Origin: Lachnospiraceae bacterium Zagget3
Lineage (GTDB): Bacteria > Bacillota_A > Clostridia > Lachnospirales > Lachnospiraceae
Direction of reading: 5' to 3'
Length of the DNA: 17,566 nucleotides
Assembly: GCA_001941025.1 (NCBI GenBank)
Contig: MSHE01000037.1
Span: 1-17,566, forward strand
Below are positions 7,627 through 14,392 of this stretch, piece after piece. The translations under genes and the position numbers were made by a program. Each line of letters starts with the position of its first letter. Positions within the stretch are counted from its first letter, which is position 1. The notes under the pieces were generated by a model, which worked only from the letters and a program-made list of their open reading frames with translations, was not told the origin of the DNA and ran no database searches.

Positions 7627-7701
7627 TGCCTGCAACCACTTCTATTACAAATGCCTGAAATTACTTCTATTGTAATTGCCTGTAATCACTCTTATTATTA
7701 T
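7627..7701. repeat. Three tandem 25-bp direct repeats in the PlsY-like leader/promoter
   Basis: Units at 7627-7651, 7652-7676 and 7677-7701 each begin TGCCTG, continue with an AA(C/T)(C/T)ACT-like core and end in an AT-rich tail; the exact spacing is 25 bases. Units 1 and 2 are closest. The third overlaps the -10 box of the minus-strand promoter and its start site, and the other two fall in the transcribed leader. The placement suggests a multi-site operator, or a repeated RNA element; which is not known. Confidence 0.8.
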
Positions 7702-7726
7702 ATCTTTTACGATTTTGCTTTGTCAA
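7697..7726 (-). promoter_or_regulatory. Sigma-A promoter of the PlsY-like gene
   Basis: On the minus strand, a consensus TTGACA (7721-7726) and TATAAT (7697-7702) are separated by 18 bases. Transcription should start near 7690. An inverted repeat AAAGTT/AACTTT (7734-7750) lies just upstream of the -35. Confidence 0.8.
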
Positions 7727-7808
7727 GAACGTCAAAGTTGCACAAACTTTTCCTGCCTTTCGCACAATTTTTGGGCAAATTTCCCCCTTGGCGGCAGCAC
7801 ACTTTCCC

Positions 7809-7838
7809 TTGTAAAAACAGGGGTGCCTGCTTTATACT
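7809..7838 (+). promoter_or_regulatory. Probable guaA promoter
   Basis: TTGTAA (7809-7814) and TATACT (7833-7838) are 18 bases apart, with a start expected near 7845. The resulting leader of about 38 bases is too short for a purine riboswitch. The TGCCTG hexamer of the nearby repeats occurs once more at 7824-7829, just upstream of the -10. Confidence 0.65.
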
Positions 7839-7845
7839 GAACGTA

Positions 7846-7860
7846 TAAGCTCGGAGCTTA
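7846..7860 (+). other. Small stem-loop at the 5' end of the guaA transcript
   Basis: TAAGCT (7846-7851) pairs with AGCTTA (7855-7860) around a CGG loop. It would form right at the predicted 5' end of the mRNA, where such hairpins can slow decay. It is too short to be a known riboswitch. Confidence 0.4.
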
Positions 7861-7882
7861 ATAAAAGGAAAAGGAGTTTTTC

Positions 7883-9427
<1,545 letters not shown>

Positions 9428-9463
9428 TATTATTTTCTGCGATTATGGAAAGGCTTTAGGTGC

Positions 9464-9862
9464 CTATTTTGTCTCTAATCCGGCATCTTCGGCTATTCTG
9501 TTTCTGGTATCCACAATTTTGTCGAAGGATTCACTATCTCCGTTATAGCTGTCAAGAAGAATTTGCGAGCTGGCCGTTGAGAGTGCCACCTGAATGCTCC
9601 AGTCGGCAGCATACTGCTCGGTATCTTCTGCTGTTTCTCGAGGAAGATCGTCTACATAGTCCATTTCGTCATAGAGATCACTTAGCTTATCCCTTGCCGA
9701 GCTTCCGCTCGTTTTTCCGTCCAGATAGCCGTCTATTGCATCGATAGCCTGTTCTGCTACCGAGACGGCCTTATCGGTCGCTGACGTTGATTCTTTGGAG
9801 CCACAGCCACATGCTGTGACGAGCAGCGTGCAGATGATTCCGATGGCAAGTGTTTTCTTCAT
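9464..9862 (-). CDS. Small putative lipoprotein of unknown function
   Basis: The 132-residue product starts with MKK, a hydrophobic stretch and a lipobox VTAC, with the anchored cysteine at residue 18 and another cysteine at 20. The mature part is soluble, acidic and rich in S, D and A, probably helical, with no family I recognise. Its start is 2 bases after the stop of the upstream 185-residue gene, whose last codons supply the GGGAGGAA ribosome site. The two are therefore translationally coupled and probably act together. The gene ends 36 bases from the convergent guaA stop; no strong terminator was seen in that gap. A surface-anchored role is inferred from the lipobox only. Confidence 0.78.
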   Translation of the reverse strand: MKKTLAIGIICTLLVTACGCGSKESTSATDKAVSVAEQAIDAIDGYLDGKTSGSSARDKLSDLYDEMDYVDDLPRETAEDTEQYAADWSIQVALSTASSQILLDSYNGDSESFDKIVDTRNRIAEDAGLETK

Positions 9863-9864
9863 AA

Positions 9865-10422
9865 CTATTCCTCCCGATATTTCTTTTCCATGCCGAGCAG
9901 GACCCGGATATCCAGCTCTCGGCTGGTAAAAGGCGGAATGTCTTCCGGCTTCCGTTCGCTCCGAATTTTATAGAATGTCTCCCGGCACCCATCCGGAAGA
10001 GCGGCCAGCCGTTCCTCCACTTCGGCCTCGAAGTCCGGATCGTAGATCGCGTCGAGCACCGGCTCTTTATAGCAAAGGTCCGGATCGGCCAGATTAAGAT
10101 CTGCAGAGAACACAAACTCATCCGGATGTTCATCACGGATCTTCTGCATGGACTTCAGTTTTTTCTTGACCGGCGCCTTCGGGTATTCTTCCAGAGTGGT
10201 CTCACAAAGCAAGCAGGCGTTCCCGAATATTTCATGTGAAATATACAAATCGATAAGAAACAAGCGGGCTTGCATAATCTGATACTTACTCATGTAGGGG
10301 AAAGATGCAACCGCATTAATTAAAATGATCACGCGCTCCTCTTTCTTACGATCAAGGTCAAGTATCATCGTTCGCATCTTTGTTTCCGCTTCTCGGATCA
10401 TGTCGTATGGTGTTCGTTTCAT
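9865..10422 (-). CDS. Hypothetical cytoplasmic helical protein
   Basis: I do not recognise this 185-residue protein. It has no signal peptide or membrane segment, is rich in charged residues and looks mainly helical. The middle part (about 35-105) has the look of helical-repeat (TPR-like) sequence, but no motif is clear enough to name it. The ATG at 10422 is chosen because AGAGGAAAG precedes it at good spacing. A longer in-frame start at 10470 would lie upstream of the predicted transcription start and is rejected. It is followed by a coupled lipoprotein gene 2 bases downstream, so the pair likely forms a two-gene operon. The region is less GC-rich than the neighbouring housekeeping genes. 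Confidence 0.72.
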   Translation of the reverse strand: MKRTPYDMIREAETKMRTMILDLDRKKEERVIILINAVASFPYMSKYQIMQARLFLIDLYISHEIFGNACLLCETTLEEYPKAPVKKKLKSMQKIRDEHPDEFVFSADLNLADPDLCYKEPVLDAIYDPDFEAEVEERLAALPDGCRETFYKIRSERKPEDIPPFTSRELDIRVLLGMEKKYREE

Positions 10423-10441
10423 TCTGCTTTCCTCTGTTAGT

Positions 10442-10470
10442 ATTCTATCATGAGCGAAGAGGAGGTACAA
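10442..10470 (-). promoter_or_regulatory. Sigma-A-like promoter of the hypothetical/lipoprotein pair
   Basis: On the minus strand, TTGTAC (10465-10470) and TAGAAT (10442-10447) are exactly 17 bases apart. The start would be near 10435, about a dozen bases before the ATG at 10422. This supports the shorter gene model. Confidence 0.65.
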
Positions 10471-10478
10471 TAAAGAAA

Positions 10479-10511
10479 TTGACCTATGAAATAACGTGTT
10501 GACCCATCAAA
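10479..10511. repeat. Paired direct repeat TTGACCyATsAAA
   Basis: Two 13-base copies, at 10479-10491 and 10499-10511, differ at two positions and begin 20 bases apart, about two helical turns. They lie between the divergent promoters of the hypothetical pair and ogt. A regulator-binding site is possible; chance is not excluded. Confidence 0.4.
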
Positions 10512-10516
10512 AACAA

Positions 10517-10544
10517 TTGCAAGTAGACATAATTACGGTATAAT
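10517..10544 (+). promoter_or_regulatory. Promoter of ogt
   Basis: TTGCAA (10517-10522) and a perfect TATAAT (10539-10544) are 16 bases apart. The leader before the ATG at 10608 is about 57 bases. No Ada-type operator could be identified. Confidence 0.65.
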
Positions 10545-10607
10545 TTACCCAAGAAGCCTACAAATTACAGACTCAGGATTGCCTTGAATGTCACGAATTA
10601 GGAAATT

Positions 10608-11114
10608 ATGAAAGAAAACATCAGAGCCAACTACCAATCCCCGCTCGGAACGATTTTTCTGACGGCCGACGAGAAGGGATTAACAGAACTTTGGTTTGAA
10701 GAACAAAAACAGAATACCGGGCAGCCGGAGACGGAATGTGACGAGCAGGAACGGCCTGTCCTCTCTGAAGCAAAACACTGGCTGGATCTCTATTTTTCCG
10801 GACGGGAGCCGGACTTTACCTTGCCTGTTCACCAGGAAGGGACAGCGTTTCAAAAAGAAGTCTGGGAAATCGTATCACGCATTCCCTATGGGGAGACCAC
10901 AACGTATGGCGCAATCGCGCGGGAACTGGCCGCGCGAAGAGGCATCCCGCGGATGTCCGCGCAGGCCGTCGGCGGCGCGGTTGGCCGCAACAAAATCCCG
11001 ATTCTTGTGCCGTGTCACCGTGTCATCGGAAGCGATGGCAGCTTGGTCGGTTATGGAGGCGGGATTGAGAGAAAGGCGGCATTGCTGGAGCTGGAACAAA
11101 AAGAAACGAGTTGA
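10608..11114 (+). CDS. ogt: Methylated-DNA--protein-cysteine S-methyltransferase
   Basis: This suicide repair protein moves alkyl groups from O6-methylguanine (and O4-methylthymine) in DNA to its own cysteine. The 168-residue length matches Ogt. The active cysteine is C136 in VPCHRVIGSDGSLVGYGGG. The helix-turn-helix region with the arginine finger area (about 98-128, including TTYGAIARELA and SAQAVGGAVGRN) is complete. The ATG at 10608 has a close AGGA ribosome site (10600-10603), a slightly short spacing. The stop codon lies inside the -35 element of the following toxin-antitoxin promoter. No Ada regulatory domain is present. The assignment is secure. Confidence 0.95.
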   Translation: MKENIRANYQSPLGTIFLTADEKGLTELWFEEQKQNTGQPETECDEQERPVLSEAKHWLDLYFSGREPDFTLPVHQEGTAFQKEVWEIVSRIPYGETTTYGAIARELAARRGIPRMSAQAVGGAVGRNKIPILVPCHRVIGSDGSLVGYGGGIERKAALLELEQKETS

Positions 11115-11139
11115 CTTGTAACGACACTCGCGTTACAAT
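11111..11139 (+). promoter_or_regulatory. Toxin-antitoxin promoter with palindromic operator
   Basis: TTGACT (11111-11116) and TACAAT (11134-11139) are 17 bases apart, and the -35 overlaps the ogt stop codon. A perfect inverted repeat, TTGTAACG (11116-11123) and CGTTACAA (11131-11138) with a 7-base centre, covers the spacer and -10. This is where a ribbon-helix-helix antitoxin would be expected to bind and repress its own operon. Confidence 0.75.
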
Positions 11140-11161
11140 GTTTTTCGGGAGGTGCTTTGCC

Positions 11162-11482
11162 ATGGAAAAAACCGCAACTTTAAATTTGAGAGTCAATCCA
11201 ACCGTAAAACATAATGCAGAGGAAGTCCTTGCGAAATTAGGGATTCCTATGTCTACGGCGATTGATATGTATCTGTATCAGATTTCTCTTACAGGAGGGA
11301 TTCCGTTTGCCGTAACTCTGCCGAAGGCTCCTGATCGGATCAATGCAGACTTGATGACGGACGAGGAACTCCGGGCAAAAATACAAAAGGGATACGACGA
11401 CATAGCAGCCGGGAGAGTTCAAGACGCCTCAACCGCCTTCGCCAATTTTAGGGAGCAGCATGGATGGAACACTACACCATAA
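11162..11482 (+). CDS. relB: RelB/DinJ-type antitoxin
   Basis: This 106-residue protein begins EKTATLNLRVNPTVKHNAEEVLAKLG, the ribbon-helix-helix strand and helices typical of RelB/DinJ antitoxins, followed by MSTAIDMYLYQISLTGGIPF. The C-terminal half (about 50-106) is the flexible, acidic part that usually wraps the toxin. It should neutralise the toxin by binding and repress the operon through the palindrome at 11116-11138. The start at 11162 has GGGAGGT at 11147-11153; an upstream TTG at 11111 would overlap the promoter and is rejected. The gene overlaps the toxin gene by 19 bases, typical of coupled pairs. The region is AT-richer than its surroundings, consistent with horizontal transfer. 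Confidence 0.9.
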   Translation: MEKTATLNLRVNPTVKHNAEEVLAKLGIPMSTAIDMYLYQISLTGGIPFAVTLPKAPDRINADLMTDEELRAKIQKGYDDIAAGRVQDASTAFANFREQHGWNTTP

Positions 11483-11778
11483 ATATTACTGACGAAGCAT
11501 TGGAGGATATGGAAGAGATATATAATTATATTGCTTATGTTCTGCGTTCTCCGGAAACTGCGCAAAAACAATATGATCGGATTGCAGATGCTATATTTAA
11601 GCTGGAGGAGCTGCCTGAGCGGATTAAGGTTTTAGAATCTGCTTATATGCAGGACAAAGGACTGAGGCGGCTGCTTGTAGACAACTATTCTGTCCTCTAT
11701 TCCATTGATGAAAATTGTGTTACTATAACAAATGTACTTTACAGCGCGTCAGACATTGCGCACCGCTTACAGATATAA
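11464..11778 (+). CDS. RelE/ParE-superfamily toxin
   Basis: The 104-residue product has the small RelE/ParE fold pattern. An N-terminal strand YTINITDEA leads into a helix with LEDMEEIYNYIAYVL, a second helix ends in LPERIKV, and the strands LRRLLVDNYSVLYSID and VTITNVLYSASDIAHRL close the fold. The conserved R in LRRLLV and the C-terminal YSASD are family features. RelE members cut mRNA at the ribosome and ParE members poison gyrase; this sequence does not settle which. ATG at 11464 lies inside the antitoxin gene, giving translational coupling. No frameshift or truncation is seen, so the pair is probably intact. Confidence 0.88.
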   Translation: MEHYTINITDEALEDMEEIYNYIAYVLRSPETAQKQYDRIADAIFKLEELPERIKVLESAYMQDKGLRRLLVDNYSVLYSIDENCVTITNVLYSASDIAHRLQI

Positions 11779-11801
11779 TGCTGATACGAGGGGGCAACAA
11801 C

Positions 11802-12305
11802 ATGAGAGAACTGTCCGTAGAAGAATTGAACCTGAATCCGATGACTAAGATCGGGGAGGAGTGGATGCTGGTCACCGCCGGCACAAAAGAGACCGGTTAT
11901 AACACCATGACGGCAGCATGGGGGCAGCTCGGATTTCTCTGGGGCTATCCGACCTCGGTGATCTACCTGCGCCCGCAGCGCTATACGAAGGAGTTCCTCG
12001 ACCGGGAGGATCTGTATACGCTCTCTTTTTTTCCGCCGGAATACAAGGAAAAGCTGGCCTACCTCGGGACCCATTCCGGCCGTGACGAGGACAAGGTCGC
12101 AAAGACCGGCCTGACCCCCGTTTTCGGGGACGGCTGCGTCTGGTTCGCGGAGGCCGAGTTGGTACTGGTGTGCCGCAAACTCTACCGCGCGCCGCTCGTG
12201 CCGGAGGCTTTTTTGGATCCCGGGATCATAGAAACGCATTATCCGGAACGGGATTTTCACGAGGAATATGTCGGTGAGATCATAAAAGTAATGGCTGCGG
12301 ACTGA
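11802..12305 (+). CDS. Flavin reductase-like FMN-binding protein
   Basis: The 167-residue protein shows the split-barrel flavin reductase domain. The segment TAGTKETGYNTMTAAWGQLGFLWG (25-48) followed by VIYLRPQRYTKEFLDRE and LSFF (53-77) is the characteristic FMN-binding region of this family. Such proteins bind FMN and pass electrons, or act as flavoredoxins; the partner is unknown here. No signal peptide is present, so it is cytoplasmic. GAGGGGG (11788-11794) supports the ATG at 11802. An in-frame upstream extension to 11715 lies inside the toxin gene and has no ribosome site. It starts 23 bases after the toxin stop and could be transcribed with the toxin pair. The end of the coding region forms one arm of a terminator-like hairpin. 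Confidence 0.85.
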   Translation: MRELSVEELNLNPMTKIGEEWMLVTAGTKETGYNTMTAAWGQLGFLWGYPTSVIYLRPQRYTKEFLDREDLYTLSFFPPEYKEKLAYLGTHSGRDEDKVAKTGLTPVFGDGCVWFAEAELVLVCRKLYRAPLVPEAFLDPGIIETHYPERDFHEEYVGEIIKVMAAD

Positions 12306-12318
12306 TATCCGCAGCCAT
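12291..12318. terminator. Perfect 11-bp hairpin between convergent genes
   Basis: ATGGCTGCGGA (12291-12301) pairs without mismatch to TCCGCAGCCAT (12308-12318) across a 6-base loop. The left arm is the last codons of the flavin reductase gene. A U-tract is missing on the plus strand; on the minus strand TTACTTTTATG follows. It probably acts as a bidirectional terminator or mRNA end stabiliser. Confidence 0.6.
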
Positions 12319-12344
12319 AGTGTATCAGATCACCCTGCGTATTT

Positions 12345-13238
12345 TTACGCGGTCTGGTAAGGGATGTTGTGCTGATCTAAAAATTCTTTGATGATGCGGA
12401 CATGGACGCATTGTCCGACATGGAGAAACGGCTGATTGCTGATCTCCTTTTTTTGTCCGTTGCTCATCACGACTTCTTTTTCGATGTCAAAACCGAGATA
12501 CAGGTGCTTTGTGGAAGACTGCATCCCGTAGATCCGTCCCTCGGTGTCAAACAGCGGGCCGCCGCTCTGCCCCCTAAGGCCGGGTGTGCTGATCTCGATC
12601 CCGAACAGGGATCCGTCCTTGTCGGCCAGATGCCTGGTCACAATTCCATCCATCGGGAAACTCGGGACATGAGGCGGGCCGGAGATCCACTCGATGTCGT
12701 CTTTCTCGGCGTTGTATTGAAAATTCTTAAATTCGGGGAAGGGAAATCCCAGCCGGCAAAGGCTGTTTCCCTGCCGAATCTCTTCATCCTTATCCAACAG
12801 ACGAATGTGTTCCGCGTTATAGTGCAGATCCTCATATCCGCTAAACTGAATGATGGCAAGATCATACTTGGGATGTGTATGAATGGTGAAGCTTTTGAAC
12901 GGACTCGGGATATTCACAAAATTATACTTGATGGTGATGGGGGCACCGGGCCGATACCCAAACTCTTTTTCCAGAAGACGCATCTGTTCTTCAAAGTCTT
13001 CGGGATGTGTTTCCCGCAGCGTGTCCAGCTGCTGATGAAAGCCGCGAAACTTCTTGTTGATGCTGTCCGCCTGCATCAACTGCTCCGCCACATGCTTGCA
13101 GGTTACGGCACAGCCGGAGTCATTGACAAAAAACATGGTGGCCAGACCGGGGTTGACATTGATCGATCCGTAGGTCCTGCTGATGGACATGAGCGGTCTG
13201 GTGAACTGGGATACTTTTGCGATCGCGTCTGTGAACAT
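12345..13238 (-). CDS. Trypsin-like serine protease without signal peptide
   Basis: This 297-residue protein has a chymotrypsin/HtrA-type (S1) catalytic triad: H49 in VTCKHVAE, D126 in HPKYDLAII, and S225 in GLRGQSGGPLFD. The oxyanion-hole glycine context GQSGGP is intact, so it should be active. Unlike DegP/HtrA proteins it has no signal peptide or N-terminal membrane anchor, and no PDZ domain follows the protease domain. A helical insert at about 52-92 separates His from Asp. It is therefore probably cytoplasmic; the target is unknown. The start at 13238 follows GGGAGGAA on the minus strand; a longer frame to 13373 enters the upstream gene and is rejected. It lies 22 bases after the M15 peptidase gene, suggesting one operon. 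Confidence 0.85.
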   Translation of the reverse strand: MFTDAIAKVSQFTRPLMSISRTYGSINVNPGLATMFFVNDSGCAVTCKHVAEQLMQADSINKKFRGFHQQLDTLRETHPEDFEEQMRLLEKEFGYRPGAPITIKYNFVNIPSPFKSFTIHTHPKYDLAIIQFSGYEDLHYNAEHIRLLDKDEEIRQGNSLCRLGFPFPEFKNFQYNAEKDDIEWISGPPHVPSFPMDGIVTRHLADKDGSLFGIEISTPGLRGQSGGPLFDTEGRIYGMQSSTKHLYLGFDIEKEVVMSNGQKKEISNQPFLHVGQCVHVRIIKEFLDQHNIPYQTA

Positions 13239-13260
13239 AACAAAATTCCTCCCTTCGGTT

Positions 13261-14196
13261 TTACTTTTCGAAATGCTGGTAATCTTTGGACGAGTTCCAG
13301 GAACCGCCCCAGGTGAAACCGTGCTCCTTAAATAACCGATAGCACAGATCGTTCGTGTCGATCTTGTGGGCAAAATCAGCGGAGCGATCTACATAGTCCC
13401 AACCCGCCGGAGGCGAGACATCTGTGCTGCCGTCGGCGTTGTATGTGATGTAAGGGTTGTAGAGCGGGTTGACGTCGATCGCGCGCCCCAACGCGTGATT
13501 CGAGAGGGAACTGCTCCCCGCTACGTTGCGATAGTTGAAGCACGAGGTATTGTCCGCTGCCATCGAGGCATCGTCGTCACCGCCGTATTCATCGACCAGA
13601 TGGATCTGCTCGATCGGATAGCCGTTCTCCTGCAGCTCATAAAAGATCTCGACCAGATCCTGCGCGAGCGCCGCGTTGCAGATCAATTCCCCTTCCTGTG
13701 TCTCCCTGTCAAAGTTCGTGTACAGCACATGGACATAGCGCAGGTCGTCGCAGGTGATCGCGAGGGAGGACTCATCCGTCGTCTCGGGATAGGAGGTGCC
13801 GGTGATGTAGTCTTTTAAGGCATCGGAGATCGGCTCGTAGTAAAATCCGTCCGCGTAGGTTACGCGAAGCGGCTCCTCACCCGTGGCAAACGTGTCGCCG
13901 TTTAAGCGCGCGCCGGGCAGGGCGGATGTCGTTTCCTCTGTTTTTTCCTCTGTTTCAGCCGTCCGATTCTCCTCTCCGTCTGCCGCGTCCGGAACCGCGT
14001 CGGCATCTTCCGTATCGGCTTCCTTCGTCCCGGAAGTCTCCGCATCGGCTTCCTTCGCGTCAGTTTCTTCCGTGTCGGCCTCTTCCGCCGACGTTTCCGC
14101 TTGTGACAGTTCCTCTTCGCTGCCCGCGCTGCCGCAGCCTGCCAACAGAAAGCATACTGCGGCAATCGGGAGCAGACATTTTGCTCCTCTTCTCAT
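13261..14196 (-). CDS. M15-family peptidoglycan peptidase lipoprotein
   Basis: The 311-residue protein begins MRRGAK, a hydrophobic core and the lipobox LAGC, with anchored C21. A disordered acidic linker of about 70 residues (22-92, mostly E, D, A, T) tethers the enzyme to the outer face of the membrane. The C-terminal domain (about 110-311) carries the M15 zinc-peptidase signature: LSNHALGRAIDVNP with H234 and D241, and DYQHFE with D305 and H308. The family includes D-Ala-D-Ala carboxypeptidases and L-Ala-D-Glu endopeptidases acting on cell-wall peptides; which bond is cut cannot be told. No ribosome site precedes the ATG at 14196, and the -10 of the promoter lies only 9 bases upstream, pointing to a nearly leaderless mRNA. 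The serine protease gene follows. Confidence 0.86.
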   Translation of the reverse strand: MRRGAKCLLPIAAVCFLLAGCGSAGSEEELSQAETSAEEADTEETDAKEADAETSGTKEADTEDADAVPDAADGEENRTAETEEKTEETTSALPGARLNGDTFATGEEPLRVTYADGFYYEPISDALKDYITGTSYPETTDESSLAITCDDLRYVHVLYTNFDRETQEGELICNAALAQDLVEIFYELQENGYPIEQIHLVDEYGGDDDASMAADNTSCFNYRNVAGSSSLSNHALGRAIDVNPLYNPYITYNADGSTDVSPPAGWDYVDRSADFAHKIDTNDLCYRLFKEHGFTWGGSWNSSKDYQHFEK

Positions 14197-14205
14197 ACTA
14201 CTAGA

Positions 14206-14234
14206 ATTATAAATGGAAGGCGGATGTGCCGCAA
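14206..14234 (-). promoter_or_regulatory. Promoter of the M15 peptidase gene, apparently leaderless
   Basis: On the minus strand, TTGCGG (14229-14234) and a perfect TATAAT (14206-14211) are exactly 17 bases apart. The -10 ends 9 bases before the ATG at 14196, so the transcript would carry only about 1-4 bases of leader and no Shine-Dalgarno sequence. Confidence 0.7.
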
Positions 14235-14268
14235 GTGCTTTTTTGCAGACAAACCGACTTTGCCGTGC

Positions 14269-14274
14269 TATAAT
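14269..14274 (+). promoter_or_regulatory. Possible extended -10 promoter element upstream of the Pho boxes
   Basis: A TATAAT at 14269-14274 is preceded by TGC (14266-14268), forming an extended -10. A fitting -35 at 17 bases is not seen; TTGCAG at 14243-14248 gives a 20-base spacer. It could give basal transcription of the phosphate operon. Confidence 0.4.
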
Positions 14275-14327
14275 TTTACATAGAATTTACATAAAGCACT
14301 CTTTGGATTTTACATGGTGCCTTTACA
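14275..14327 (+). promoter_or_regulatory. Pho-box-like TTTACA repeats
   Basis: Four TTTACA copies begin at 14275, 14286, 14309 and 14322, so the steps are 11, 23 and 13 bases, close to one or two helical turns. Gram-positive PhoP boxes are direct TT(A/T)ACA repeats at about 11-base spacing. The gene downstream is a phosphate carrier with PhoU and a two-component system, which supports a PhoP-type operator. The activated -10 is not certain; TAAGTA at 14347-14352 is at a plausible distance. Confidence 0.72.
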
Positions 14328-14392
14328 ATGGGGCGGAAGTAAAAAGTAAGTAAAAAGTTTGTCCGCTGACGCGGGCGCCAAAAGGAGTGCAC

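Noticed and set aside
7627..7701. CRISPR array
   Set aside because: The three units are directly adjacent with no unique spacers, imperfect, and no cas genes are near.
7651..7848. Possible 65-residue protein in the gap before guaA
   Set aside because: No ribosome site, it runs through the 25-bp repeats and two promoters, and its composition is not protein-like.
7839..7882. Purine riboswitch before guaA
   Set aside because: The predicted leader is only about 38 bases with one 6-bp hairpin; a guanine riboswitch needs about 70 bases and three helices.
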